Shown here: positions 21,866 to 32,979 of the stretch, piece by piece
Numbering within the stretch: the first letter of the stretch is position 1
How the letters are laid out: each line of letters opens with the position of its first letter
Assembly: GCA_030765055.1 (NCBI GenBank)
Contig: CM060952.1
Span: 178,169,313-178,233,312, forward strand
From: Mantis religiosa
Lineage: Eukaryota > Arthropoda > Insecta > Mantodea > Mantidae
Reading direction: 5' to 3'
Length of the DNA: 64,000 nucleotides
The notes under the pieces: generated by a model
Told to the model about the DNA's origin: nothing
Database searches by the model: none
What the model saw: only the letters and a program-made list of their open reading frames with translations
Translations under genes and position numbers: made by a program

Positions 21866-24060
21866 TCCGAAGAATACCTATTCAAACGGAGTCAAGTGCT
21901 ACCCTTTAGAACTCTGCTAAGGACACTGTTTCTTACGTTTCTTTTGTTAAAACAACTATTCAACCTCGCTGCTATTCGACTCAACTGCACCTGCACGCGT
22001 TTCACACAAATATATATTCCTTTAAAATCCATTACGAATCTTTATACATTGCATCCCTTAATTTCGGTATTACTATGCATTTTTAAATGTCAATATACAG
22101 CGTCTAGTTCTTAAACATTTAACTATGGCTAATACCTATGCTTATAACAAAGGGCAAAGTGTAACTATTTCTGCTAAGAATGATATCTGTTGAAGTAAAG
22201 CTTATGGAAAAATAAACTTCTGCAAGAAGTTTGTGTGTACAATTATAAACATAGAGGGTAGAGTGAGTTAGATTCTTCTTTTAAATTTTCCCTGGGGCTA
22301 TTGAAGTTTTCGAATCTCTGGAATGGTATATTTCTTCTTGTAATGGAAGGTTCGTTTCATGCAATCCTTCAGGCAGACTTTTCCAATCTGTTGTAAAAGA
22401 GTTCATAAATGTTTTAACATTTGTAGCGATTGGACAATTTTTCCACGTAATTTGTTTAAGCCAGAAAATGTGTTTAAGTGCTATTTATGAAACCTTTCCA
22501 GGCATTCATTCCATTTCATTTACATTTGGATGTCTAATCGTGTGGTGTATTAACCACATGTTTGTAGTGTAAAACACAGTTAATGAAGTTGAACATTTTT
22601 TCCCCTTGTGTATGCGAGTAATATTCGAATGTATTTTCAATTTTCACAGCGGAACTTTCTTCTGTGTAGCTCTATTGAAGTTGATCGCTTCATTTGATTT
22701 TAATTTCGGCATGTGATCACACGTTATTAGTTTGCAGGCATTCCGAAAGATTTCCAATAATGTTCAATAGTTGATTAGCAGCGCTTTTATTAAAGACATG
22801 TGTGTGATGCTTTATCAAAAGGTTTCGGCACTTTTATATCATACTAATTTACGGCGTTGTTACCTTCAGGTTTTAAATGCTTAATTTTCTGTGACCAGCA
22901 TTTTATTTCTGACATTAAAAACGTAATTTTTCTTTGTATTTTGATGACCTTTTTGATCGAAACTTTGTAAATAACATATTTATACAATACCTTAAAAGGT
23001 ATTACGTTTGTTCAATAATACTTAATATTACAGAATTTTTTAGTAAATTCAAAATATTGCTATATTACTGACTTGTTTGTATTTCCAGATACCATGAGTT
23101 CATCAGTTTACACCATTTATTCGTTTTAAACAATGACTAGGTTCAGCTTCTGCCACATCACGAAGTTCTCACTGTCATTTCGCTAATATGGGTGACCTCA
23201 CTTCAGTTTCCTCTTGATGAAATGGCACATGCACAATATACGCTCTTTTGTTCGGAAAGTTCACTCACTGAAGTGTCCCACACAGGATCTCTCCCATCTC
23301 TCCTGCAGTAGCAACACTTACTGTACATAATAACATTTTGACAAACTCGCTCGAACAACAATACTTGTACCAGAAACACTCATTAACTCCGTTACTATCT
23401 GCAGGAATAATAAGACAGAAATGTATTAGGGTAGTCAAGAAGGATAAAGTAAAGTATAATAACGAAAACAAAAATGTAGGGGGTCCGTTACACAAATAAC
23501 CAGAGGGTTGAGTGTGATCCTCATCAATATTTGAGTGTGTCAGCCATTTTGCTTGCTATATATTCCCTAATATATGTTATATAAGTTTGAAATTGTAGAT
23601 AAGAATGTTCAATATATTGTCCCTATGAAATAAACTAAAATATCTTGATAACCCTCTACTCACTCGCTTATATGTTCTGGAATGTTCTATGCAGAAATCC
23701 TAGATGCAGAAGGAAGGGAAACTTCCAGAAGATTGTATTTATTTTGCTAAGATCTCTATGCCGAGGGCGATGCATATCTCTGCTTTCCTCTGCAAATATT
23801 GGCCGAGACTTGCCGAAGCTTGAGTAATAGCCACAGTGTTACAATATGGAAATGAAGCATAAATGGAGGTATAGATTATTCTCATTAAATCATAAAGACA
23901 TTGGAACATTATATTTTATCTTTGGTGCTTGAGCTGAAATACATTACACTGATTAACTTTAATTTTTTTTTTAATTTAAAAAGAGAAAATGTTTTAATTT
24001 GGTTTTAATTTACTTAATAAATTTAAAAATCACAAGTAAAAATGCAAAGTAATTTTAGAC
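21866..24060. other. AT-rich spacer, nothing recognised
   Basis: No coding frame above about 75 codons with plausible content, no TE termini and no RNA features were seen. Confidence 0.45.
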
Positions 24061-26050
24061 CATACGGTTCATAAGCTCGTGGCAAGAGGACATGTAGCAA
24101 CGACTGTGAGCTTCGGGATGCACGGGACAGAGGACTATCCTTTCCCCATCCAAACAAGGGAAAGGCGACACCACGGATACCTCTTCTCTCCTTGGAGTTT
24201 CCAACAGATAATATATCATTACTTTAAAACGCACTCCTCATTGTAGTGTGGAAGCAATTCATGTGTCAACTCGCCCTAGAAAACCATCGAAACTCGTTAG
24301 GATCGCCAGCTCTTCAAGTTAGTACTGAAGGATATTACTTCATTCATAATTCCGTCTGACCATCACCATCCAGAGGTATCCAATCTTTCAGGGTATCCGT
24401 AACCACTTGTGTGTCAGGATCAATCCGGGGATCGAAGTCCCCCGCCCCTTAAAACCGGGAAGCCACATGCGACTTCGCTGTGTTTCCCAGTAAGACGGCA
24501 CCTAGGTTTCAAAACCGCCTCACCCCTATTACAGGTGGAAGTGGATACGCCACTTCAACCCAGTCGGGAAGACTACCGATAACCTCGGTCGTACCGCCGT
24601 TGAACTAGCACACCATGCAACTAGCTCTCCAGGATAGTACTTTGCGGCGTCTCACAACCCTGTCTGCTAACGAAACACACAAATGTTCCAAGTACTCTTA
24701 GGTTTCGGCAAGCAATGCCCCGCCGAAACCTACCTATCCGAACAACTCCCTTTCGGGAGGGCTCAGAAAATTTGGCCCGATTTCTAATGTCAGAAATACT
24801 ACGAGTGCTAAGAGTCCGCAGCGACCGCACCACGGCAGCTGAAGGGGACGATCCCTCCGCTGCGGCATCGGTAATCACTGCACAGCCGAGCCCAATCCAA
24901 TTTGAAGAGCTAGTAACGTCATGAGTCCTAGCGGTCTGCAGCGCTCGGTCTAAGCTGAAGTGATGGGAATCTTCGTTTACGGGAAGGTGTAAGGAACACC
25001 TATACCTCAACCCATTGGGCATCTCTAGTACTTACTATTCCCAGGAGGAATTAATTGAAGGAACCGAGAATACGGGCACAATCTTGATTCGGTCACATTT
25101 GCGGCTTGTTTAGAGAATGTTTCCCTCTGGGGAACCAGAGCGACTCAGAGAAGGTTTCCTGGCGGCAACAAGAACGTACCAACGAGCACGCGATGGTGCC
25201 ATCGTTGACAGAGAGAGAGAGAGAGGGGGGGGGGTTACAGAGCCCATAAGCCTACGCTGAAACACGATAAAAGGAATGGAAGATAAGAAGTGACGAAAAG
25301 AAAATTCGTGATAGAAGAAAAACTATCCCAGCAGCTCTATCCAAAAGTGCAAGAAAGGCTCTGGATGCTTATTCTAAGTTTTTAGAAGTATTAAGTGTTA
25401 AAGCGGATATTTGTGACCACCAGAATTGGAAGAGGTATGAAGTTAAATTCGAAAAGTGCTCGAAAAGTGCTTTAAGGCATTCAGAGGCAGGTGATCCTTC
25501 ATACATGTCCAGGTAGCTGTAGATTAAGGAACACGTCGATTCAAAATCGGATTATTTGTGCATACATGCCCAGTAGTAGGGATAAGATGGAGGAACCGTA
25601 GGAGACGTATAGGTGGTAGGAATGGACGACGAAAGTGGCAGATACGTGTAGAGTCCTCTTAAGAGTTACTGGCTTGATCGTCGGGTTTGGAGGTGTTCGG
25701 AAGCTACTTTCCCAAACCTTCAGATAGTGGCTTACATTTCAAGGAGAAACCGGGTAAAGCTCAAAACGGGAGTGAAGACTCTAAGGACCCCCTCACAAAA
25801 AAGTCCATATTGCCATCGACGGACACTGTAGTCATTCTGTAACATAAAGGTGGGATACCAAATGAGAGGAAACTGGAGAAAGGAAACCCCATGGTAGAAG
25901 ATATCACTTGCCTGGCTGAATAAGAAAAAACATGGAACATCCGTTACCGGAGCCACTCGCTAGGTAGGGGTAATGAAAGTCTGAGCGAATCACACAAGAC
26001 ACTTTATTTCCACCCTCCCTCTGCCCGCCCCCCTCTCTTACACTAGGAAT
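24061..26050. other. GC-richer block rich in small hairpins, unassigned
   Basis: This block has clearly higher GC than its surroundings. It contains a series of strong stem-loops at 24426-24444, 24457-24488, 24538-24556, 24700-24731, 24746-24759, 24985-25001, 25125-25140 (a 6-bp stem closed by a GGAA tetraloop) and 25191-25204. A (GA)n(G)n tract sits near 25208-25236. Opposing open frames (24621-25022 minus; 24715-24924 plus) look incidental. No protein motif, SINE promoter or TE terminus was recognised. It could be the 5' region of an unknown retroelement, a non-coding RNA locus or a satellite-like repeat. Confidence 0.45.
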
Positions 26051-28148
26051 ACATGCATTTTACGCTTTGTTGTGTTGCAGAAAAGAATACCGCTTTATCC
26101 GCAGTAACGTTCTTGCAATGAATATTGGATGTAATGGTTTTGAAACCAAACTGCTGTGTACAAAGTTGTCATACAGCTGGCCCCAAATTGGTCGAAAAAG
26201 CGGCTATGTTTAGAAGCTTTGGCAAAGTTCAGATGACTGCCGTTTACGAGCGTAAAAGTTTCGGTCGTCACTGTGCATTACTGCTTCACACATGGTTTGC
26301 TCCCGCATTTTGACTTAAAGGCTTTTCAACCTGTAATAAAGCATTACAGTCTTACTGTCACATACAAACTTTGAACACTGTTTATCTATAGTGAGGAGGT
26401 GAAGTTCTGCACTACCTAGAATTCGATGCTAATATTTAAACCGAAATACATGTATTCGCGTCTTCGAATTAAGTTTTAGGAAAACTTTGATAAGATACCT
26501 CCGAGATTTTCCCTTATCCTGAAATATGAATGTGGACCCTATGCTCATTTGGACATAATTTTTCCCATTTCATTCGTCGTCAATACGAATTAATGTTGAA
26601 GGAATTTATTTAAATTAAATTAAAAGCGTCCAGTTTACTGGAACACTGTTTAAAAACAATATAACAACGTTCTGTGTGTCTCGAGTTGGGAGGATCCTTA
26701 AACACTCTCGAATCCTCACATGTGCTGCTCCTCCTACTACTCCTACTACTACTTCTGCTACCACCGCCAATTTAAATGTTAACATCTATGCTAATAAAAA
26801 ATATATACATTACATTTTTGTTTGCATGTATATTTATCAAGTTTAGCCAAATGGGACACTTATCGAAACATTAATCTTGTTCAAAGTTACTATTACTTGT
26901 TTATTTTTCTGATTATCTTGTATTAGTATTGCTGTTAAAGTATTTATTAATTCTATTGTTATTAGTAGGATTCTATGGACATTCATTTATGTAAGACGAA
27001 TGATCATTTTTATATATTTATATTGGTTTACAGACAAATCTTAAAAGAATTCGAAGATTTTCTTTTGGATTGTAATAGACACAAAAATTACATGGACATT
27101 TATGGGCATAAACTTGTTAACTAATGATAATTTATTCCTAGTGACCTTTTCGACTCTATTGCAACTCTGGGTAGCGACAGTTCAAAATTATGGAAAACAT
27201 TTTCTCATTTCCTGAGCAGTGCCAGCAGTAATTATCGAATGAAGTACATACTGTGAGAGATATTGGTGACTGAAGCAATGATTCGCTTGAGTGACTGATG
27301 CATTATCATCACTGTTTCCTGCAACGCTTTGTGATGCCGTCTCCCTTGATGCAGATGCTTGGCTTTGTATATGCAGCATCCCGAAACAAAAACGCGTTGC
27401 AGGTGCATCAGTGAGATTCCTCGATGATGTGCACATGCCTCGATATGTTCCGCTGCGCAAGGACACTCCCTCCCAGTGTAAAGGGTACCGATATTATCTT
27501 CATTACAGAGTAATCTCTCCCCCAGCATAGCTCGCAGCGTTCTGTATCAGGTAAACAATTTTGAATCGATGACGGGAGAAGCCTGTGTATATTGTTTTGC
27601 GACAGACACTACCTGCTTTCAAATAACACGCCTTGGAATTTTTGAAGTGACACATTTTGGAGGCGGAATGCTTTAACCAGAACTTGCTATAGGACTCTGT
27701 TGAACTGTTCTTCCCCTCCTAGAGGTTCATCGCGATATTGATCTCTTCTTCGTTGCCTTCGCGTGGTGTCATTTCGAAAAACTTATATAGAAGAATTGAG
27801 GATCAAGCATTCAAAGCTGATGCACCGTTTAAAACTAGTTCACAGAGAAAATATTTAATTACTTGCAGTGTTGCTGTAAAAACATAGCCATTTAAGCTTT
27901 TACATCTTTTTGTTACCTTTTTCGGTAGTAAAGCTAACAGCTGTGCCAATATCAAACGTCAAAAGGATTTATTATAAAAAGTTGATCGCATTTATACAAA
28001 ATTATGTCACTTTATTATAAATCATAAAGAATTATCAAAGTACTAAAAGTGAGGTATATTTCATATATGTATGAGCAGCTGGCATGCTTTATGTATAAGA
28101 ATACTCACTCCGACTGTTCGATGTTCAACTTTCTTTTCTTATAAATTA
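26051..28148. other. Spacer with a SINE fragment and short triplet run
   Basis: Holds the SINE family 2 fragment at 26490-26605 (listed separately) and a short CTA/CTC-type triplet run near 26725-26762. The overlapping frames around 27188-27530 on both strands have no recognisable content. Confidence 0.4.
26490..26605 (+). repeat. Body fragment of tRNA-derived SINE family 2
   Basis: Matches the tail half of the 6573 copy: TTTCCCTTATCCTGAA, then GGACC...ATGCTC, CCCATTTCATTCGTCG and GAATTAATGTTGAAGGA. The tRNA-like head is missing. Confidence 0.75.
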
Positions 28149-28299
28149 TACGAGGGCTGTTCAATAAAGAATGATCACAATTTTTTGCTGTCATAATCTT
28201 TCACACTAAAATTCAGCCTCATTATATTCGGTTAGCTTAATATGAAACTAACACGCCGTAGTAGTTTCATTGTTGGTACTCCTGGATCACGCCTGTGAG

Positions 28300-29252
28300 G
28301 AACGGGCAAGTTAAGACATGTTCAGTATCGCCTACCGCTGCAATGGAGGTAACATGTAGTTAAAGTTGATGTTAGAGGAAGATCCGGAGATTTTTTCAAA
28401 CGTAATCACTGCGGATGAAACTTGGCTACACTGTTACAAAAAGAAACATTTGGAATTATTCAGGATGAATCTATAAATCTAATCTCTTTCAAACAAAAGT
28501 ATTTTCCAACGTAACTCCAGAGGCACCAAATGAACCGATATAAGAATATCTTAACTGATAAACAACAGGTATTCTAAAATGAATTCTATAACAGATCAGA
28601 GTGAAAATAAGGTAATAGTACAATAAGAACAATAACACTCAGGGGTAGGCTAACAGGCCGCCCCTTAACTACATAGTTAGAACTCCAACAATACTCTCTG
28701 AGAAATTATATCAATATTGAAGATGTAAGACAGACATCAAGCATTAGAATCACTCGAATCGGATGTATCACTTAGAAGCAGGTCCTGTGGTAGTCTCCTC
28801 TTCAAGCGTTGTTGTATCTGCACACACATCAGTAAATGGACAATACTACAGGGATGTTCTGAGAAAATTGCAAGTCCATATCAGGCGCGAAAAACCACAT
28901 TCCTATGACAAAGGCTGGATGATGCACCAAGGTAATGCGCGCGGCCGCATATTGCCAATGTTGTTGCTGAACATCTTGCAAAATCCACGTGAAGTGCATC
29001 CCTCACCCTCCCTAAAGTCCGGATTTAGTCCAATGTGACTTTTTTCTACTCTCTAACTTGAAGAAACGCCTTCTTGGGAGGCATTATGCATCATCAGAAG
29101 CAGTGGTGAAGGCTGCGGAGGCAATTTTGAAGGATCTCTCCAAAAATGGTTTCCAGCATGTCTTTGAAAACTGGCCGAAACGCCGAAACAAGTGCATCGC
29201 ATTCAGGGGAGACTATTTTGAGAGAGACCATCAAAACTATGAGTATGAGTAA
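28300..29252 (+). pseudogene. Mariner transposase remnant, deleted and interrupted
   Basis: The coding remnant starts at the same deletion junction as copy 1 (ATGTAGTTAAAG here, ATGCAGTTAAAG there), so both descend from one internally deleted element. After the block for ITADETWLH, unrelated DNA intervenes. Coding resumes near 28811 (AHTSVNGQYYRDVLRKLQVH). The second catalytic position reads HQGNARG (Asp to Gly), with frameshifts after it. The C-terminal part (GRHYASSEAVVKAAEAILK) is readable at 29058-29252. Not functional. Confidence 0.88.
28434..28807. repeat. Dispersed repeat inserted in mariner copy 4
   Basis: The first ~155 bp (28440-28595) form a direct repeat with 30307-30463: AGAAACATTTGGAATTATTC, CAGGATGAATCTA, GATATAAGTATATCTTAA-like and GGTATTCTAAAA blocks. 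The rest, to about 28807, is unmatched in this window. About 180 bp of mariner sequence is missing at the site, so insertion was accompanied by deletion or by recombination. No ends typical of a known class were seen. Confidence 0.7.
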
Positions 29253-29263
29253 AGGTACGTTGT

Positions 29264-29314
<51 letters not shown>

Positions 29315-29342
29315 GATCAATCTTTATTTAACAGCCCTCGTA

Positions 29343-30180
29343 AATACTCTTAGAGATTAAGCATTCCAGCTACTCATAACTTATATATATATATAGTCTC
29401 TTTACCTCGCAAGTCAGTTTTCCTTTATCTCACCTCACTTTTCAGGTAATAGAAATGATAGTTTGCATACATGCTATTAAATCATTACTAATGCCCATGC
29501 ATTACCTTCAAGAATTTATCATTATATTATTTTTAAAAGTTATGTCATAAAAAAATCTAATCATCCGATTATATTTGAAATTTAGATTAGTTATTTTAAC
29601 TCTTATCACTTAAGCTTGACTAAGATTTCCCTTAGGCAGCAATGATCTTAAAACTAAGTAGCAGTTTAAGAGAAGCTATCAAATGGATGTTCAGAAGAAT
29701 CTTGTTAACGCCTTATTCTATTCAAATATTATCCGTTAATGATAAGCACGTAGAGAATTTTAACGCCAACCCTTCTATTTTTATTGAAACAAAACACAAA
29801 TTCTGTGACACCATAACACTCATTTCTTCCTCCTCTGTCCTCTCCTTTACTCACAGTTTCCTTCTGCTTCTTTTGCGAATGTGATGTGATTAAAGCAAGA
29901 GAGGAGGTCCTAAGGCCTCTTGATCCACATTGTTTTCTTAAGTTTTGACGCAGAATTATTAAGAAGAGGTTTGTGCTCAAAGTTCTAGTAGTTTGTGTTG
30001 TGGGATACAGGTGTACCCCATCTTTTGAACAAACAAACAAGTTTTAAATGGAACATGCCGATGGATATTAAGGAAATTAAATTATACTGACTTAGACTAA
30101 CTACGATGTTTGTTACAGGATTTTAACACAAGTAATTTACGAGAAATCTTAATTTCAAACAGTTTGCACACCGTTGAGAG
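29343..30180. other. Spacer, nothing recognised
   Basis: A short (TA)n run lies near 29380-29395. Opposing ~80-100-codon frames at 29642-30040 have no recognisable motif. Confidence 0.4.
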
Positions 30181-30182
30181 AT

Positions 30183-30463
30183 ACGAGGGAGAGTCAAATA
30201 AAATAGGCTTGGAGGAAACATATGTACCATTCTATTATAGGCCAGCGTAAGTGTTGTCGAAATCTTAATTTAATACTTATGGCTGGTTTTATTGTTGTTC
30301 TCATATACAAAGAGAAACATTTGGAATTATTCAGGATGAATCTAGAAATCTAATCTCCTTCAAACAAAACTAGTGTCCAACATAACTCCAGATGCACCAA
30401 ATGACCCGATATAAGTATATCTTAATTGTTAAACAACTGGTATTCTAAAAATGAATTCAATTG
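30183..30463 (+). repeat. Mariner-like terminus followed by the dispersed repeat
   Basis: TACGAGGGAGAGTCAAATAA at 30183 looks like a mariner-type TIR, but no partner end was found. From 30307 to 30463 the sequence is the second copy of the repeat inserted at 28434-28807. Confidence 0.55.
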
Positions 30464-30478
30464 CACTTCGCCGTTGTT

Positions 30479-30707
30479 GTAATTTTACGTCCTCCAACGC
30501 TAAGTCATACCGGACGGTGAATGAAATGGATGAAATGATGCTCAAATGTGTCGGGGTCCATGGAGCTCAGAGCCACCCGACATTCGTCTGTAAGGATAAG
30601 GTAAAGCCCCGAAAAAAACCTTACCCAAGTAACTCACCTTGACCGAAATTCGAACTCGGGCCCGCTTGAACGTGAGGCAGACACGCTACCACCAAGCTAC
30701 CGAGGCG
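30479..30707 (-). mobile_element. tRNA-derived SINE (family 2), copy 3
   Basis: The minus-strand head CGCCTCGGTAGCTTGGTGG and B-box region CGAGTTCGAATTTCGG are followed by the family body down to GGACGTAAAATTACAACA. It abuts a family 3 SINE on the right. Confidence 0.9.
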
Positions 30708-30765
30708 ATGTCCACTAAGAGCCTATTGATAGGGACTGATCTTCCGGCCGCCGGTTCAAACCTGA

Positions 30766-31545
30766 AACTCTTCCGTAAGGAAGGATGAGGCGAGAGGAGA
30801 CAGGGTGGCAGTCCCAAGGAGCCTCAGCAGTGCAGAGGGCATGGTCGTACATTTTACTTAGATTTAAATATCCCAGGTAGGACAGGACAACGAACATTCC
30901 TCTCTACTGTGATTCGGAGACTGCCAGCCGACCTACCGGAGGAGGAAGTGATTCATTGAGAGTGTATCATCCTGCCATGTACTACTCGACATAGTGTCGA
31001 GGACTATTTACCTTCAGGTGACCAGCGCTGCGATCGTCTTTTATCAGGTCTTATCTGGTCATTTAGAATAGTGAAATATTAGTAAGTTTACGTACAGTAA
31101 GTTACAAAAACAAATAGAGCGATTGGAAGCTGCGTATGTCTAAATGATATGTTCTCTCGCGCCTGCCGATGTTTGAATCGTTGCTGTCCAGAAGACATGA
31201 TTATATCTGAACAGAGTATACATACACTGGATTCGCCGTGTGTGTTCGATGAGCTGAGTTAAATAATTCTGTGTTGCGAATTTTTTCCAATACGCCTTCT
31301 CGCTTTGCCATGAAGTACTGTCGAGACACCCGCCGACCCTTCCACCCTGAAAAGACCATCGAGTGAGGATATGTGAAATGATAATGGAGATGAAATGGAG
31401 GTACAGGAAATTGGGGAGCTGTAATTAACCTACCCAGCGTTCAACTGGCGACCCGGGAAATCCCAAGAAAAAATAGGTCACTTAGATCGGCCAGGGAATC
31501 GAACCCGGTCCTCCCGATTTTCGGTCTGAGCCATCCCGCTCTTTT
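30766..31545 (-). mobile_element. SINE family 3, split by a 317-bp insertion
   Basis: The minus strand from about 31545 starts with a tRNA-like head: GGATGGCTCAGACCG (A box) and GGACCGGGTTCGATTCCC (B box). The GC-rich body includes CATTTCATCTCCATTATCAT and the 3' portion ends near CCTCATCCTTCC at 30785. The copy is interrupted at 31002-31318 by the short repeat also seen at 761-1983. Related copies are at 36708-37197 (plus) and 61862-62310 (minus). Confidence 0.8.
31002..31318 (+). mobile_element. Short dispersed repeat, uninterrupted copy
   Basis: A 317-bp insertion in SINE family 3, flanked by the direct repeat TGTCGAG (30995-31001 and 31319-31325). It is the empty-site partner of the repeat split by mariner copy 1: here CTTACTAATATT-type sequence is continuous (as its complement) where the mariner sits at 995-1908. 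No coding capacity or promoter boxes were recognised. Confidence 0.85.
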
Positions 31546-32067
31546 AGTGAGGAAGAAAAAACAAAAGAGTCGCGGTGTTAGAGGAGAAATCGATTGATAT
31601 CTGTTTGGTGGTAATTAAGGGTTATGAGAGGGGGGGATAAAGCTTTCAAGAGACGCTAGGAAAATGTTTGGATAAGAAGTATGGCTGAGAGGAAGTGCAT
31701 AATGCTGTATTCTGTTAGGGTTGCAACCGGAATTATGGCCGACAGTGGGAAGGTGGTGGGATGATGCTCTCGAGGTTCTATTTGTAGCAATATTACCACA
31801 AATATATTAATGGTGAGGAATGAAGATTTACTCGTAGTGATGGTGCTCTCGTTGTGGTGTCCTTTGTAGCTCCGGTTTGCATGAGATCTTCTCTGGATCG
31901 TGATCTCGGATGCTTGGATTGTGTAATTCAATATTAAGGAAATAATAAAAAAAAAATATTGGTTGCAAGTTATCCTTTAAATTCACTGCAATTCACAACG
32001 TCTACGATGATGAAACATAATCTAATACAACTCTGATTATGTACTGACACAAAAGACGCTATCTTCT
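31546..32067. other. Spacer, nothing recognised
   Basis: No TE end, structured repeat or plausible coding region was seen. Confidence 0.4.
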
Positions 32068-32480
32068 TCTCATCCGTGGTTCAAATCCCAGCTATGGCAT
32101 TGAATTTTTCAGTCTGAATCTATCCTTCCATACTTCAGCCTACACACGGTCATTGTGAAAGAGCAATTAATTTACATTAATTGACCTAAAAGTGGTTAAC
32201 TATAAAGCCCGGGCCTTAAAGTACTTACACGATGTAAAGTCGCCATTTAGGTAGTTGTCTCTGTTTATGAGAACTCCTAAGTGGTTTACCGGGGAAAACA
32301 CGAGTCATTTGGAGAATTTTATGTCATATCGGCAGGTTGGCAATAGTAGCTGAACGGTTAGAGCGGCTGGATGGAGACCAGAAGATCAGTCGTTCAAATC
32401 CCGGCTATGGTATTGAATTTTTCAGTCTGACTCTATCCTTCCATACTTCAGCCTACACACAGTCAGTGTGCAAGAACATT
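32068..32480 (+). mobile_element. tRNA-derived SINE (family 1), tandem pair
   Basis: The first unit is 5'-truncated inside the head (starting CATCCGTGGTTCAAATCCC). It runs through AGTACTTACACGATGTAAAG and GTTTACCGGGGAAAACACGA to ATGTCATATCGGCAGGTTGG, where the second head begins (AGTAGCTGAACGGTTAGAGC; CGTTCAAATCCC). The B boxes are 313 bp apart. Confidence 0.86.
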
Positions 32481-32979
32481 TAATTTCTCTGCCTTCTTAG
32501 TTTTATCATTGTAATATTTTGATGGTTTCAGTTGCATAATTCATTTCAAAATTATATGTTCACATCATTATCGAAAATATGAAACACCAACTTCCTAGAA
32601 GTCAATTAATGAATGTAACTTGCTCAGTTACCTACTTCACTGTCCATAACAAGGTTGCTTATATTTAAATATTCGTGGTAAATGAACACTATGCCTTAAA
32701 TTTGTTATTTAAGATACACCAGGTCTAAACATAGAGTATGTTTTGAATAATATTTTGCTCAAAACGCCATCCAATTTCCTTTTTTCTAGACTAAGAGAAT
32801 ATTAATAATTTTTTCTTGCAAAAACAGCACCTTGTGGGGAGCTCTCCTATTGCTTCAGATGGTTGATTTTGCCTTCTTGTTATGCTATTGACTGCAAAAG
32901 TGGTCTAATAGTTACAGTACCAGCCTTCACAGCATAAATAATTCAAAATATTGGAAACATTGTGGACAACGATTAATTA

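Larger units (their letters stand above)
28151..29340 (+). mobile_element. Mariner-family element, copy 4, with foreign insertion
   Basis: Both TIRs are present: CGAGGGCTGTTCAATAAAGA at 28151 and its complement ending at 29340. TA flanks at 28149-28150 and 29341-29342. Same subfamily as copies 1, 3 and 7. A run of about 47 A residues lies just inside the right TIR. Unrelated sequence (about 28434-28807) replaces the part of the gene holding the first catalytic Asp neighbourhood. Confidence 0.92.

Noticed and set aside
24621..25022. 133-codon minus frame in the hairpin-rich block
   Set aside because: No motif; the base-paired, GC-rich sequence opens frames on both strands (24715-24924 on plus).
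30718..30770. GGTTCAAACC near 30755 as another Pol III B box
   Set aside because: No A box at a suitable distance, and it sits just outside the end of SINE family 3.
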